Assembly: GCA_016708765.1 (NCBI GenBank)
Contig: JADJFD010000002.1
Coordinates: forward strand, 810,959 to 874,958
Reading direction: 5' to 3'
Source of the DNA: Chitinophagaceae bacterium
Lineage (GTDB): Bacteria; Bacteroidota; Bacteroidia; Chitinophagales; Chitinophagaceae
DNA: 64,000 bases
The notes beneath the pieces were generated by a model. That model did not search any database. It was not told the origin of the DNA and was given only the letters and a program-made list of their open reading frames with translations. The position numbers and the translations under genes are program-made. This document shows positions 35,265-45,096 of this stretch, piece after piece. Position 1 is the first letter of the stretch; the number at the start of each line of letters is the position of its first letter.

Positions 35265-37385
35265 TTGAAAAAAGAACGATTACATATTGCCCTTGTAGGA
35301 AACCCAAACAGTGGAAAAAGTTCACTTTTCAACTGTTTAACCGGCTTAAATCAGCAAGTAGGAAATTTTCCTGGTGTAACGGTTGATAAAAAGACAGGAA
35401 CAACTGTTCTTTCAACTTCTTTGAAGGCGGAAGTAATTGATTTACCCGGAACATATAGTCTCTACCCCAAACGTATGGATGAATGGGTGAGTTATAAAGT
35501 TTTGCTGAATCAGGATAATGAAATTAAAGCAGATGTTGTTGTTGTTGTGGCCGATGCCAGTAACCTAAAGAGAAACCTTCTTTTTTGTACACAGATCATT
35601 GATTTAAAAGTGCCTGTTGTAATTGCTTTGACGATGATGGATATGGCAAAGAGAAAGGGAATAAAAATTGACACAGATGCATTAGAAAGAGAATTAGGTG
35701 TTCCCGTTGTCCCTGTTTCGCCAAGAAAAAATAAAGGAATTGATGGCCTGAAAAAAGCAATAGAACAAACAGCCCAAAATTTATATAAGTCACCGGCAAG
35801 AGATTTTGTAAACAATAAATCGTTAGCCCCAGCTGCTATTGAAGATATACAGAACGCCTTTCCATCATTAAGCGATTACACAGCTATTCATTATTTAATA
35901 AATCATGAATCGTTTGATCTGCCAAAGAACGAGCAAGAGACTATCGAAAAAGTTGAGGAGAAGAATAATTTCAATCCAACCAAAACACAGGCGGAAGAAA
36001 TTCTGATGCGTTATGGAAGAATTAAACATATAATGCAGCAGGCGGTTTCAGAGCCAGATCCGCTGCAAAAGAAAATATTTACTGAGCGGCTTGATAATTT
36101 GTTACTACACCGTGTTTGGGGTTATGTTATTTTATTAGCGGTTTTGTTTTTATTATTTCAATGCGTTTTCTGGATTGCACAATACCCAATGGATTGGATT
36201 GAAATCGGGTTTGCTGAGTTAAGCGGTGGTTTGTCTTCTGTGCTTCCAGATAACAGATGGACAGATTTATTAATAAACGGTGTGCTTGCTGGGCTTAGTG
36301 GTATTCTTGTGTTCGTTCCGCAGATAATGATTTTGTTTGGACTAATTACTTTGTTAGAAGATACTGGTTACATGGCTCGAATCAGTTTTCTGTCCGACAG
36401 ATTAATGCGAAGCGTAGGTCTGAATGGAAAAAGTGTAATGCCAATGATTAGTGGCTTTGCTTGTGCAGTGCCCGCCATTATGAGTGCAAGAAATATTGAG
36501 AATAGAAAAGAGCGACTACTGACAATACTCATTACACCACTCATGAGTTGTTCTGCAAGGCTTCCTGTTTATACTATTCTTATCGGTCTTGTAATTCCTA
36601 AAACATATTTGCTTGGGTTTTTAGGTGTGCAGGGGTTGGTGATGATGGGTTTGTATCTGTTAGGTTTAGTAATGGCGTTGATTGTTTCTTATGTGGCTAA
36701 ATGGTTTATTAATATAAAGGAGAGAAGTTTTTTCATTCTTGAATTGCCAACCTATCGTTCACCAAGATGGAATAATTTAATTCCAACTATGATTAGTAAG
36801 GCAAAGATCTTTGTGTTTGATGCGGGAAAAGTTATCATGGTCATTAGTTTAATACTTTGGGGTCTTTCATCTTTTGGCCCTGGAAGAAGTATGCAAAGGG
36901 TAACGGAACGCTACGAACAGTTAAAAACACAGCCGGGAGCAAATCATGCTCAATTAAACAAAGAACTCAGTACTGCTAAATTGGAAAGTTCATATGCCGG
37001 AATTCTGGGTAAAACAATAGAACCGGTTATTACGCCGCTTGGTTACGATTGGAAAATCGGTATTGCTTTAATTACCTCTTTTGCAGCAAGAGAAGTTTTT
37101 GTTGGCACAATGGCAACGTTATATAGTGTCGGCGATGATGATGCAGATGGATTGGTTCTAAAAGAAAAAATGAAAGCTGCAAAGCGACCAGATGGAACAC
37201 CGGTGTTTAATCTTGCATCCGGTTTATCCCTAATGATCTTCTATGTTTTTGCTATGCAATGTATGAGTACATTGGTAATTGTAAAAAAAGAAACCAAAAC
37301 ATGGAAATGGCCTATTATACAATTAATTTATATGACGGGGTTGGCGTATGTAATGAGTTGGATAGTCTATCAGATTTTTAAATAA
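35265..37385 (+). CDS. feoB: Ferrous iron transport protein B
   Basis: A 706-residue FeoB. The N-terminal G domain has G1 GNPNSGKSS, G2/switch region with NFPGVTVDKKTG and G3 DLPGTYSL. The membrane domain begins near residue 280 with the two gate repeats (EDTGYMARISFL and PMISGFACAVPAIM), and the C-terminal third has typical FeoB segments such as ITSFAAREVFVGTMATLY. It imports Fe2+ driven by or gated by GTP. The start must be TTG at 35265, since an in-frame TAA stands directly before it. FeoA is encoded separately at 41593. Confidence 0.96.
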   Translation: MKKERLHIALVGNPNSGKSSLFNCLTGLNQQVGNFPGVTVDKKTGTTVLSTSLKAEVIDLPGTYSLYPKRMDEWVSYKVLLNQDNEIKADVVVVVADASNLKRNLLFCTQIIDLKVPVVIALTMMDMAKRKGIKIDTDALERELGVPVVPVSPRKNKGIDGLKKAIEQTAQNLYKSPARDFVNNKSLAPAAIEDIQNAFPSLSDYTAIHYLINHESFDLPKNEQETIEKVEEKNNFNPTKTQAEEILMRYGRIKHIMQQAVSEPDPLQKKIFTERLDNLLLHRVWGYVILLAVLFLLFQCVFWIAQYPMDWIEIGFAELSGGLSSVLPDNRWTDLLINGVLAGLSGILVFVPQIMILFGLITLLEDTGYMARISFLSDRLMRSVGLNGKSVMPMISGFACAVPAIMSARNIENRKERLLTILITPLMSCSARLPVYTILIGLVIPKTYLLGFLGVQGLVMMGLYLLGLVMALIVSYVAKWFINIKERSFFILELPTYRSPRWNNLIPTMISKAKIFVFDAGKVIMVISLILWGLSSFGPGRSMQRVTERYEQLKTQPGANHAQLNKELSTAKLESSYAGILGKTIEPVITPLGYDWKIGIALITSFAAREVFVGTMATLYSVGDDDADGLVLKEKMKAAKRPDGTPVFNLASGLSLMIFYVFAMQCMSTLVIVKKETKTWKWPIIQLIYMTGLAYVMSWIVYQIFK

Positions 37386-37405
37386 GTATAATTCTTTGTG
37401 GAGTC

Positions 37406-38281
37406 TCATTTAGCTTTTGGTTCAAAATAACTCCAAAGTGTTGCCGAAATATTTCTTGCCATCGCCCATGCTTCATTTTCATGCGTCCAGCTAACATCTT
37501 TATTGTTTTTGGTAAAAATGCAAAAGATATACGGGTTGTTAGGTGCATTCACCAGCAACACCTCGCTTCTTGATGCGTTCACACAACCATTTTTACTAAA
37601 CACTTCTATGATCGGCGGTATTTGCGAAATGGCCTCATCTTCATCCCAATAGTTTCTACCAAGACAGCGCATCATTCTTTCACAAGCAGCCGGGGAAATT
37701 ATTTCTTTTTTATAAATTTTTTCAAAAATGGATGCCATTTCGAATGGAGTGGTTTGGCCCCAGCCATATTGTGTTCTGTTTGTTTCCCTTCCCGGAGTTC
37801 TTGAATTAACTCTTGTACTTACCAACCCAAGACTATCTAATATTTCATTTATCCTTGTTCCTTTTCCGGCCAGACTTTGTAGCCAGAGACTGGCCGTGTT
37901 ATCGCTGGTAGTAAGCATCAACATTATTACTTTTTTCAGCAGAATTTTTTCATCGTTTTTAAACGAGCCGAGAATATCCGAACCTTCATACAACAAGGAG
38001 TCTTTATAAGTTAGTTGCTGATCATATTTTAATTCTCCTTTTTCTATTTTATCCATGATGCCAAGCAGTATCGGCACTTTTACAATACTTGCAGTAGGGA
38101 AAAGGGTATCAGCATTAATGGAAACCGTTTTTCCTGTTCTTAGATTTTTTACATAGATGCCAATATCGCCATTAAAGCCTTTAATTGTTTCGGTGAGTTT
38201 GGCTAGTAGTTTTTTATCCGTTTTTTGCGATGCTGCTATTATTGGCAAAGCAAAAAAAAGGGCAATAAATATTTTTTTCAT
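37406..38281 (-). CDS. Class A beta-lactamase-like serine hydrolase
   Basis: A 291-residue exported protein with signal peptide MKKIFIALFFALPIIAASQ. Penicillin-recognising motifs are the nucleophile SIVK (TASIVKVP), SDN (TTSDNTAS) and KNG in place of KTG near residue 235. The position for the Omega-loop Glu is not clear. It may hydrolyse beta-lactams or act as a DD-peptidase-like enzyme; sequence alone does not tell. It is convergent with feoB. Confidence 0.85.
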   Translation of the reverse strand: MKKIFIALFFALPIIAASQKTDKKLLAKLTETIKGFNGDIGIYVKNLRTGKTVSINADTLFPTASIVKVPILLGIMDKIEKGELKYDQQLTYKDSLLYEGSDILGSFKNDEKILLKKVIMLMLTTSDNTASLWLQSLAGKGTRINEILDSLGLVSTRVNSRTPGRETNRTQYGWGQTTPFEMASIFEKIYKKEIISPAACERMMRCLGRNYWDEDEAISQIPPIIEVFSKNGCVNASRSEVLLVNAPNNPYIFCIFTKNNKDVSWTHENEAWAMARNISATLWSYFEPKAK

Positions 38282-38369
38282 CTGTCGGTTATTAGGTCTG
38301 TTTAATTTAGCCGGTAAGAAATTTTTACACCACCCCTTAGGGAATTATGAGTGTCATAATAAAAGTATT

Positions 38370-39677
38370 TTACATGGGGTTATTCATATAATCAAAAACC
38401 AAATCACAAAATGCTTTTATACCTGTTTTCATTCCACTTTCATCAATTTGAAAATCGGCAGTATGGTGTGGCGCTGCGGTTTTTGGGTCTTGCCCCTTTT
38501 TCATTCCACCAAGATAAAAAAAGAAGGATGGAGCTTTGGTTCCGTAAAAAGAAAAGTCTTCAGCACCGGTTACCCATTCTCTTTCTTTTACATTATTGAT
38601 GCCAGCGGCAGATTGCAAAGAAGGAATCATTTTCTTCACCAATTCAGGTGTATTATAAGTAACCAATGTTTTTGTATCAATCACCACTTCTGCAGTTGCT
38701 CCAGAGGCTTCAGCAATTTTTTCGGCCGTTAGTTTTATTTTTTTGTGTACCTCCTGTTGCATTGCATTATCCAATGTGCGGATGGTTCCGTTCATTTCAC
38801 ATTCTTCTGGAATGATATTGCTTCTTACGCCACCATTAATTTTTCCAACCGTAATTACAAGCGGAGCTTTCGTTAGTTCTGTTTGACGGCTTACAATGGA
38901 TTGAAGACCCGCAATAATTTGTGCGGATATTTGAATCGGATCAACTCCTAACCATGGCTGCGAACCATGACTTCCTTTACCTTTTACTTTTATGGTAAAC
39001 CAATCGGATGATGCCATGAATGAACCAGGTTTATATTCTATCGTTCCAGATTCAATGTTCGATTCAATATGTAATCCAAATATCACATCTACTTTAGGAT
39101 TTTCCATTACTCCTTCTTTTACCATTAATGCTGCTCCGCCTTCTTCACCTTCCGGCGGACCCTCCTCTGCAGGCTGAAAAATAAACTTGATTGTTCCTTT
39201 TATGTCGTTTTTCATTCCTGAAAGAATTTCGGCCACACTCATTAAAATAGCAACATGTGTGTCATGTCCACAGGCATGCATAGCACCAACGTCCTGTCCG
39301 TTATATGTTGTTTTTATTTTTGAGGCAAAAGGAAGATTAACCCTTTCCACAATTGGTAGACCGTCCATATCGGCTCTTAGTGCAATACAAGGTCCGGGTT
39401 TTCCCCCTTTCAAAATACCAACCACACCGGTTTTACCGACTCCTTCTTTTGTTTCTATGCCTAATTTTTTTAGATGAGCGGTTACAATAGCTGCTGTTCT
39501 TTTTTCATTGTTGCCCAACTCGGGGTGTTGATGAAAATCTCTCCGCCACTCAATGCACTTGGATTCTATTTTATCTGCTGCAGTTGCAGCTTTTCCTTTC
39601 AGCGTACTATTATCATTTTGAGCAAAGACAATTGTTGAAAGCAGTATAATCGGAAAAAAAATCATTCTATGTGTCAT
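38370..39677 (-). CDS. M20-family amidohydrolase, exported
   Basis: A 435-residue protein with a signal peptide (MTHRMIFFPIILLSTIVFAQ). The M20D metal site is visible as MHACGHDTHVAILM, followed by FIFQPAEEGPPEG and a late ATG-type AEDFSFYG with its acidic ligand. A dimerisation domain occupies the middle. Relatives hydrolyse N-acyl amino acids, hippurate or indole-acetyl conjugates. Secretion suggests use on external substrates. Confidence 0.92.
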   Translation of the reverse strand: MTHRMIFFPIILLSTIVFAQNDNSTLKGKAATAADKIESKCIEWRRDFHQHPELGNNEKRTAAIVTAHLKKLGIETKEGVGKTGVVGILKGGKPGPCIALRADMDGLPIVERVNLPFASKIKTTYNGQDVGAMHACGHDTHVAILMSVAEILSGMKNDIKGTIKFIFQPAEEGPPEGEEGGAALMVKEGVMENPKVDVIFGLHIESNIESGTIEYKPGSFMASSDWFTIKVKGKGSHGSQPWLGVDPIQISAQIIAGLQSIVSRQTELTKAPLVITVGKINGGVRSNIIPEECEMNGTIRTLDNAMQQEVHKKIKLTAEKIAEASGATAEVVIDTKTLVTYNTPELVKKMIPSLQSAAGINNVKEREWVTGAEDFSFYGTKAPSFFFYLGGMKKGQDPKTAAPHHTADFQIDESGMKTGIKAFCDLVFDYMNNPM

Positions 39678-39761
39678 ATCAAATTTTTTATGAATTTACT
39701 TGTTTTGTGTCTTTGTTTGTTGGTTTACTCCTTAAGCAATTTTATTTATATTTAAAGTTCA

Positions 39762-41003
39762 ATGCTACATCGTCATTTATCATTTCTGAAAGCTGTTTTA
39801 TTACAAAGCGTTACTGCGTTTGGCGGTCCACAGGCTCATTTAGGAATGATGATGAAAACATTTGTTCAGCAAAAGCCATATGTTACAAAGGAAGAACTAA
39901 TGGAGTATAATGCTTTTTGTCAGTTGCTTCCGGGTGCTTCATCCACTCAAACGATTACCTTAATAGGGTATAAACGAGGTGGAGTCCCTTTAGCTGTAGT
40001 AACCCTGCTTGTTTGGATTTTGCCAGCTAGTATTATTATGGGTGGCCTTTCTTTTTTACTTCAATACATAGATAAAAAAGAACTTGGCACCGATATTTTT
40101 AAATTCATAGCCCCAATGGCTGTTGGTTTTTTGGCTTATGCTGCATTTATAACTTTTACTGTGGCTATTAAGAATTTGATTACTTGGATAATAATGTTTG
40201 TAGGGGCTACGGCAACTTATTTTCTTTTTGGTCAACCGTGGGTAATTCCAACATTAATACTTGTCGGAGGAATAGCTACAAATTTCAGTATGACTCGTAT
40301 TCCACAGACCGAACAGAAACCAAGAAAAATTAAGTGGTGGAATTTCTGGCTTTTCGGTATTATTTTCCTTGCTGCAGGATTTATTAGTGAAATGGCCAGA
40401 AAGCAGGAATGGCCGGATAGAAAACCCATTAACCTTTTTGAGAATACCTATCGTATGGGAAGCCTTGTGTTTGGTGGTGGACAGGTTTTAATTCCAATGA
40501 TGTATGAACAATGGAGTGTTAGACCAGAAAACGTTAAAGACAAAAATCCGAATGCGGTTCAAATTGATGAAGAAAGTTTATATACGGGAATGGGAATAGT
40601 AAGAGCGGTTCCGGGGCCAGTATTTTCTATTGCGTCTTTTACCGGAGGTATGGCACTAAAAGATATGGGTTACAAGATGCAGGTTCTTGGTTGTTTAATT
40701 GGAATGATTGCCATTTTTTTACCCAGTGCATTGTTGGTATTATTCTTTTTTCCAATCTGGAATAACATGAAGAAATATGCCGCAGTGTACCGATCGTTAG
40801 AGGGAATTAATGCTGCCGTTGTGGGAATAATGATTGCCTCTACTTTTTATATTATGAAAGACATTTCATTTTCAGATGAAAAGATGATTAGCACTTCCAT
40901 TAATATTTTGACCATGATGGGTACTTTTTCCCTGTTACAATTTACCCGTCTTCCAGCGCCTATTATTGTGGCAGGGTGCCTGCTTTTGGGATATATTTTC
41001 TAA
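39762..41003 (+). CDS. chrA: Chromate efflux transporter ChrA family
   Basis: A 413-residue membrane protein with two homologous halves, as in long-chain CHR proteins. Family motifs are [16 protein letters not shown] near the start, [21 protein letters not shown] in half one, and [16 protein letters not shown] plus [19 protein letters not shown] in half two. It exports chromate or a related oxyanion. The substrate here is inferred from the family only. Confidence 0.92.
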   Translation: MLHRHLSFLKAVLLQSVTAFGGPQAHLGMMMKTFVQQKPYVTKEELMEYNAFCQLLPGASSTQTITLIGYKRGGVPLAVVTLLVWILPASIIMGGLSFLLQYIDKKELGTDIFKFIAPMAVGFLAYAAFITFTVAIKNLITWIIMFVGATATYFLFGQPWVIPTLILVGGIATNFSMTRIPQTEQKPRKIKWWNFWLFGIIFLAAGFISEMARKQEWPDRKPINLFENTYRMGSLVFGGGQVLIPMMYEQWSVRPENVKDKNPNAVQIDEESLYTGMGIVRAVPGPVFSIASFTGGMALKDMGYKMQVLGCLIGMIAIFLPSALLVLFFFPIWNNMKKYAAVYRSLEGINAAVVGIMIASTFYIMKDISFSDEKMISTSINILTMMGTFSLLQFTRLPAPIIVAGCLLLGYIF

Positions 41004-41004
41004 C

Positions 41005-41577
41005 CTATTTTTTATAATATCCGCCTTTCTCTATTTCTTCTCTTACTGAATCTGGAACTTGGTATCTAACGGATTTCCCTTCTTTTAAGGACTTACGTAT
41101 TTGTGTAGACGAAATTTGTAGTAAAGGAGCTTCAACAATATATATTCTTGTGTTTATTGTATTGTCAACATCAAAGCCAGGGCGGAGATAGACATAGATG
41201 TTGTAATTGTTAATTATAACTTCCGCATTTTTCCATTTATGTAGGTTTTGAAAACTGTCGCTTCCCATAATGATGCAGAATTCATGTTCCGGATGTTTTT
41301 CTTTTAGATATACAAGAGTATTGGTTGTATAAGAAGGCTTTGGTAAACTAAACTCAATATCAGAAGCCCACATTCTAATATCATTTTCTATTGCTGCCTT
41401 TACAAGGTGCAATCGATGATATTCGTTTAAAAGGGTTGACTCTTCTTTGAAGGGGTTTTGTGGGGATACAACAAACCAAATTTTTTCAATCTCTGTTTCA
41501 TTCAGAATATGGTTTGCAATAATCAGATGGCCGACATGAACAGGGTTAAAGGATCCGAAATATAGGCCTATTTTCAT
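41005..41577 (-). CDS. nadD: Nicotinate-nucleotide adenylyltransferase
   Basis: A 190-residue protein with the nucleotidyltransferase start GLYFGSFNPVHVGHLIIANH (HxGH motif) and the C-terminal ISSTQIRKSLKEGKSVRY motif. NadD adenylates nicotinate mononucleotide in NAD synthesis, downstream of NadA (23411). It converges on chrA with one base between stops and follows feoA on the same strand. Confidence 0.96.
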   Translation of the reverse strand: MKIGLYFGSFNPVHVGHLIIANHILNETEIEKIWFVVSPQNPFKEESTLLNEYHRLHLVKAAIENDIRMWASDIEFSLPKPSYTTNTLVYLKEKHPEHEFCIIMGSDSFQNLHKWKNAEVIINNYNIYVYLRPGFDVDNTINTRIYIVEAPLLQISSTQIRKSLKEGKSVRYQVPDSVREEIEKGGYYKK

Positions 41578-41592
41578 GTAAATGATTGATAA

Positions 41593-41823
41593 TCAATTAT
41601 TTAATTCAACAAGAATATGTTCAGCTTCATTAATTCTTAAACTTAAATGATATCCGGCAACGTTTACACAAATTGGATCACCAAGAGGAGCAATTTTTTC
41701 AAGTTCAATTTCTTCACCCGGTACACACCCCATTTCCATGAGTTTCAAAAACAAGTCATTGTTATTGAATTCTTTTATTATACCTACCTGTCCTGGTTTT
41801 AAATCTGAAAGCCTAACTATCAT
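41593..41823 (-). CDS. feoA: Ferrous iron transport protein A
   Basis: A 76-residue SH3-like protein, MIVRLSDLKPGQVGIIKEF, with LMEMGCVPGEEIEL and the closing LSLRINEAEHILVE pattern. FeoA is a small cytoplasmic partner of FeoB. Here it is 4 kb from feoB, on the opposite strand and upstream of nadD, which is unusual because the two are often adjacent. Confidence 0.93.
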   Translation of the reverse strand: MIVRLSDLKPGQVGIIKEFNNNDLFLKLMEMGCVPGEEIELEKIAPLGDPICVNVAGYHLSLRINEAEHILVELNN

Positions 41824-41885
41824 TTATTCAATTATTTTGCAAAGCTATCCTTGTTAGGTTGTTTTTCTTTACGAATTTTGAAATT

Positions 41886-42317
41886 ATGCCTTCAAAACCA
41901 AAAGTTTATTTCTTTTATCAGAACGTACAAATTTCACTGTCGAATAGGTCTGGTTTAAAAAAGTTTATTGAATCAGTCTTCAGGCATGAACGGAAAAGCT
42001 TAGCATCTATCAATTATATTTTTGTATCAGATAAAGCGTTGCTTGAAATAAATAAACAGTTTTTGAATCATGACTTTTATACAGATATTATCACCTTCGA
42101 TCTTTCCGAAGCAGAAGATATCATTGCCGAGATTTATATTAGTATCGATAGGGTAAGGGATAATGCTAAAGCTCTTGGAATTTCCTTTAAATCTGAAATA
42201 CACAGGGTTATATTTCACGGAGCATTGCATTTGTGTGGTTTTGGAGATAAAACAAAGGGTGAAAAGGCGGAAATGAGGGAAAAAGAGGACTTTTATCTAC
42301 TGAAATACTTTAAATAA
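41886..42317 (+). CDS. ybeY: Endoribonuclease YbeY (rRNA maturation)
   Basis: A 143-residue protein from ATG at 41886. The metal site is HGALHLCGFGDK; the third ligand position of the usual HxxxHxxxxxH is Asp here (GDK), a variant seen in this phylum as I recall. FVSDKALLEINKQFLNHDFYTDIITFDL is the standard YbeY core. It trims 16S rRNA and takes part in ribosome quality control. It is divergent from feoA, with about 60 nt between starts. Confidence 0.93.
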   Translation: MPSKPKVYFFYQNVQISLSNRSGLKKFIESVFRHERKSLASINYIFVSDKALLEINKQFLNHDFYTDIITFDLSEAEDIIAEIYISIDRVRDNAKALGISFKSEIHRVIFHGALHLCGFGDKTKGEKAEMREKEDFYLLKYFK

Positions 42318-42362
42318 GTTTCACGGGACACTGTTTCAGGCTGAAACAGTGTCCCGTGAAAC
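42318..42362. other. Perfect 45-nt palindrome with parS-like halves
   Basis: Two perfect 21-nt arms (42318-42338 and 42342-42362) surround the 3-nt centre GGC. The inner part reads TGTTTCAGGCTGAAACA, and the outer ends are GTTTCACG and CGTGAAAC, both resembling halves of the ParB site parS. It begins immediately after the ybeY stop and ends 3 nt before a putative -7 box, so it may act as terminator, operator or partition site. No T run follows. Confidence 0.8.
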
Positions 42363-42365
42363 CTT

Positions 42366-42373
42366 TATCTTTG
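42366..42373 (+). promoter_or_regulatory. Putative -7 box TATCTTTG
   Basis: TATCTTTG matches TAnnTTTG and lies 13 nt before the ATG at 42387. The matching -33 region would fall inside the palindrome's right arm. Confidence 0.45.
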
Positions 42374-42386
42374 TGAAAACTAAAAT

Positions 42387-43013
42387 ATGCCCCGTAAAAA
42401 GCAAGCCTCTCCCAAAGAAGTAACTCCAGCTTTACTAAAGTTCAGAGAAAAGAGAAAGTGGCAGATTAATTACAGGAGGTATGTACTTGAAGAATCCCCT
42501 TGCCCATTTTATGCCCCTTATTTTGGATTGGATATTAAAAACTTAAGACAATGGTTCGAATATCAGTTTACAGGAGATCTCGGCTGGGATAATTTTGGAA
42601 AGAAGTGGCAGTTTGACCATGTTATTCCTGTAACCTACTTTGATTTTGCCAATGAGGAAGAATTAAAAATGTGCTGGAACTTTACCAATATAAGAGTAGA
42701 GAAATTTCAGCTAAATAAAGACCGCGGGAATGGGCTTGATATTTTAAAGGCTAAAAACTATTTCAAAGAACTTTTAGAGAAGACGAATTATGCTGTTTGT
42801 TCAAAATTGCTTTCAAAAATTGATGAGATTGAAGTGTCTGATTTTGTTAGTACGGAAGCCCAGCAATTATTTATCAGGGATCATAGCGAATATCTGGAAA
42901 TGATAAAGGGTTATTCTGCTTTTGAATTTGAATTATTAAATAGCGGGAGAAGCATAGATGAAGTAAAAAAGGAAATTGATTTCTACAAAAACATAGGTAA
43001 GCAAAGCAAATAA
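42387..43013 (+). CDS. HNH-like protein, 208 aa
   Basis: A basic cytoplasmic protein. Residues about 70-115 read KWQFDHVIPVTYFDFA, then CWNFTNIRVEKFQLNKDRGN. This is an HNH-type layout, with the Asp-His pair followed by spaced Asn residues, but without zinc cysteines. The N-terminus is Lys/Arg-rich and fits nucleic-acid binding. The C-terminal half is helical. A nuclease role is inferred from the motif; no partner gene or restriction context is visible. Confidence 0.7.
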   Translation: MPRKKQASPKEVTPALLKFREKRKWQINYRRYVLEESPCPFYAPYFGLDIKNLRQWFEYQFTGDLGWDNFGKKWQFDHVIPVTYFDFANEEELKMCWNFTNIRVEKFQLNKDRGNGLDILKAKNYFKELLEKTNYAVCSKLLSKIDEIEVSDFVSTEAQQLFIRDHSEYLEMIKGYSAFEFELLNSGRSIDEVKKEIDFYKNIGKQSK

Positions 43014-43123
43014 TACCATTTATAGTTATAAAGCACTCCATTTTTTGTGTTATTATGCCGATATAACAGCCGTTTAGGCCAATGAAATTGGGCTATTACG
43101 GATGTATAATCGGTATAAGAAGA

Positions 43124-43131
43124 TACCTTTG
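43124..43131 (+). promoter_or_regulatory. Putative -7 box TACCTTTG at mnmG
   Basis: TACCTTTG ends 5 nt before the mnmG start codon. If it is a real -7 box, the transcript would begin at or very near the ATG, so the mRNA would be leaderless. Confidence 0.4.
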
Positions 43132-43136
43132 CCGAC

Positions 43137-44999
43137 ATGTTTCCCCAATATGATGTAATAGTAGTAGGTGCTGGCCATGCTGGTTGTGAAGCTGCAGCAG
43201 CTGCGGCAAATCTTGGTTCCCAAACCCTTTTGGTAACAATGAATATGCAGACCATTGCCCAAATGAGCTGTAACCCTGCTATGGGCGGCATTGCTAAAGG
43301 GCAAATTGTAAGAGAAATAGATGCTATGGGCGGCTATTCGGGGATTGTTACTGATCTTTCTACTATCCAGTTCAGGATGTTGAACAGGAGTAAAGGCCCT
43401 GCCATGTGGAGCCCAAGGGCACAGAATGATAGGATGCTCTTTCATTTAAAATGGAGAGAGATGCTTGAGAATACTCCGAACCTTGATTTTTACCAGGACA
43501 TGGTGAAGGGTCTTCTAATAAAAGATGGCAAATGCGAAGGAGTGGTAACCGGATTGGGCCATGAGATAAAAGCAAAAGCAGTTGTACTTACCAATGGAAC
43601 ATTCCTTAATGGAATAGTCCATATTGGAGAAAAGAACTTTGGTGGTGGAAGAATGGCGGAAAGGGCAGCCACGGGAATAACCGAGCAATTGGTTTCTCTT
43701 GGGTTTGAAAGCGACCGTTTAAAAACGGGTACGCCACCAAGAATTGATGGAAGAAGTCTGGATTATTCTAAAATGGAAGAGCAGAAGGGAGATGATGAAG
43801 TTGTCGGCTTTTCATACCTGGAAACGGAGAAACCCAAAGTGCAAAGAAGTTGCTGGATTACCTACACTAATCAGGCGGTTCATGATGTTTTAAAGACAGG
43901 CTTTGACAGAAGCCCAATGTTTGCGGGTAGAATAGATGGAACGGGTCCCCGGTATTGCCCAAGTATAGAAGATAAGATCAACCGCTTTGCAGAAAGAGAC
44001 AGACACCAGCTTTTTGTAGAGCCAGAAGGATGGAATACGGTGGAGATATATGTGAATGGCTTCTCTACCTCATTACCAGAAGAAACACAATACGAAGCTC
44101 TTCGTAAAATAGTGGGGTTTGAGAAGGTGAAAATGTTCCGTCCGGGTTATGCGATTGAGTATGATTATTTTCCGCCTACACAACTCCGTTATACGCTGGA
44201 AACAAAAGGAATAAAAAATTTATTTTTTGCCGGACAGATAAATGGAACAACTGGATATGAAGAAGCAGCTTGTCAGGGGTTGATGGCGGGAATCAACGCA
44301 CATCAAAAAGCAAGAAACTTAGAGCCGGTTGTATTGAAAAGAAGTGAGGCATACATCGGTGTTCTCATTGACGATTTAATAAGTAAAGGAACAGATGAGC
44401 CATACCGGATGTTTACATCTAGAGCAGAGTTTAGAACATTGCTTCGTCAGGATAATGCAGATCTGCGATTGACAGAATTAAGTTATCGCCTTGGTCTTGC
44501 ATCGCAAGAAAGAATGGATAAAGTAATCATCAAAAGAAATGGAGTAGATAAAATAAAATTGATTCTTAAAGACTTTGCAGTAGAGCCGTCAGAGATCAAT
44601 GAATATTTTACGGCAATAAACTCTTCACCAATTTCTGAAAGACAAAAAGCACAAAAAATATTACTTCGCCCCAACGTAGAACTGGATGAATTTGCAGATA
44701 ACTTACCTAAACTGAAGGATGCTTTAAAAAGTTATTCCACTGAAACATTGGAACAAGCTTCTATCCAGGTGAAATATGATACATATATTCAAAAGGAACA
44801 AGAATTAGTACAAAGAATGTCCCAACTGGAAGAATTAGAGATTCCCGAAACATTTGACTATAAAAAAATTGTTTCTCTCGGAAACGAAGCAAGAGAAAAG
44901 CTTTCCAAAATAAAACCCCGCACTTTAGGTCAGGCCAGCCGGATCTCAGGTATTAACCCCAGCGATGTGCAAATACTAATGGTATTTATGGGGAGGTAG
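43137..44999 (+). CDS. mnmG: tRNA U34 carboxymethylaminomethyl synthesis protein MnmG
   Basis: A 620-residue FAD protein of normal length. The FAD-binding start is DVIVVGAGHAGCEAAAAAANLG; typical parts follow, such as MSCNPAMGGIAKGQIVREIDAMGG, PRIDGRSLDYSKME, GYAIEYDYFPPTQL, GTTGYEEAACQGLMAGINA and the C-terminal GQASRISGINPSDVQIL. With MnmE it modifies wobble uridines; MnmH then acts on the same position. It is the only gene between the HNH-like gene and the secreted protein at 45097. Confidence 0.98.
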   Translation: MFPQYDVIVVGAGHAGCEAAAAAANLGSQTLLVTMNMQTIAQMSCNPAMGGIAKGQIVREIDAMGGYSGIVTDLSTIQFRMLNRSKGPAMWSPRAQNDRMLFHLKWREMLENTPNLDFYQDMVKGLLIKDGKCEGVVTGLGHEIKAKAVVLTNGTFLNGIVHIGEKNFGGGRMAERAATGITEQLVSLGFESDRLKTGTPPRIDGRSLDYSKMEEQKGDDEVVGFSYLETEKPKVQRSCWITYTNQAVHDVLKTGFDRSPMFAGRIDGTGPRYCPSIEDKINRFAERDRHQLFVEPEGWNTVEIYVNGFSTSLPEETQYEALRKIVGFEKVKMFRPGYAIEYDYFPPTQLRYTLETKGIKNLFFAGQINGTTGYEEAACQGLMAGINAHQKARNLEPVVLKRSEAYIGVLIDDLISKGTDEPYRMFTSRAEFRTLLRQDNADLRLTELSYRLGLASQERMDKVIIKRNGVDKIKLILKDFAVEPSEINEYFTAINSSPISERQKAQKILLRPNVELDEFADNLPKLKDALKSYSTETLEQASIQVKYDTYIQKEQELVQRMSQLEELEIPETFDYKKIVSLGNEAREKLSKIKPRTLGQASRISGINPSDVQILMVFMGR

Positions 45000-45096
45000 T
45001 AATTTCTTTCCTGATTTTGCTCAGCACAATATTAATGGCGAACACCTAACTTTATTTAGGCAATTATACCATTATTAGTTATTAAACATTATCAGA

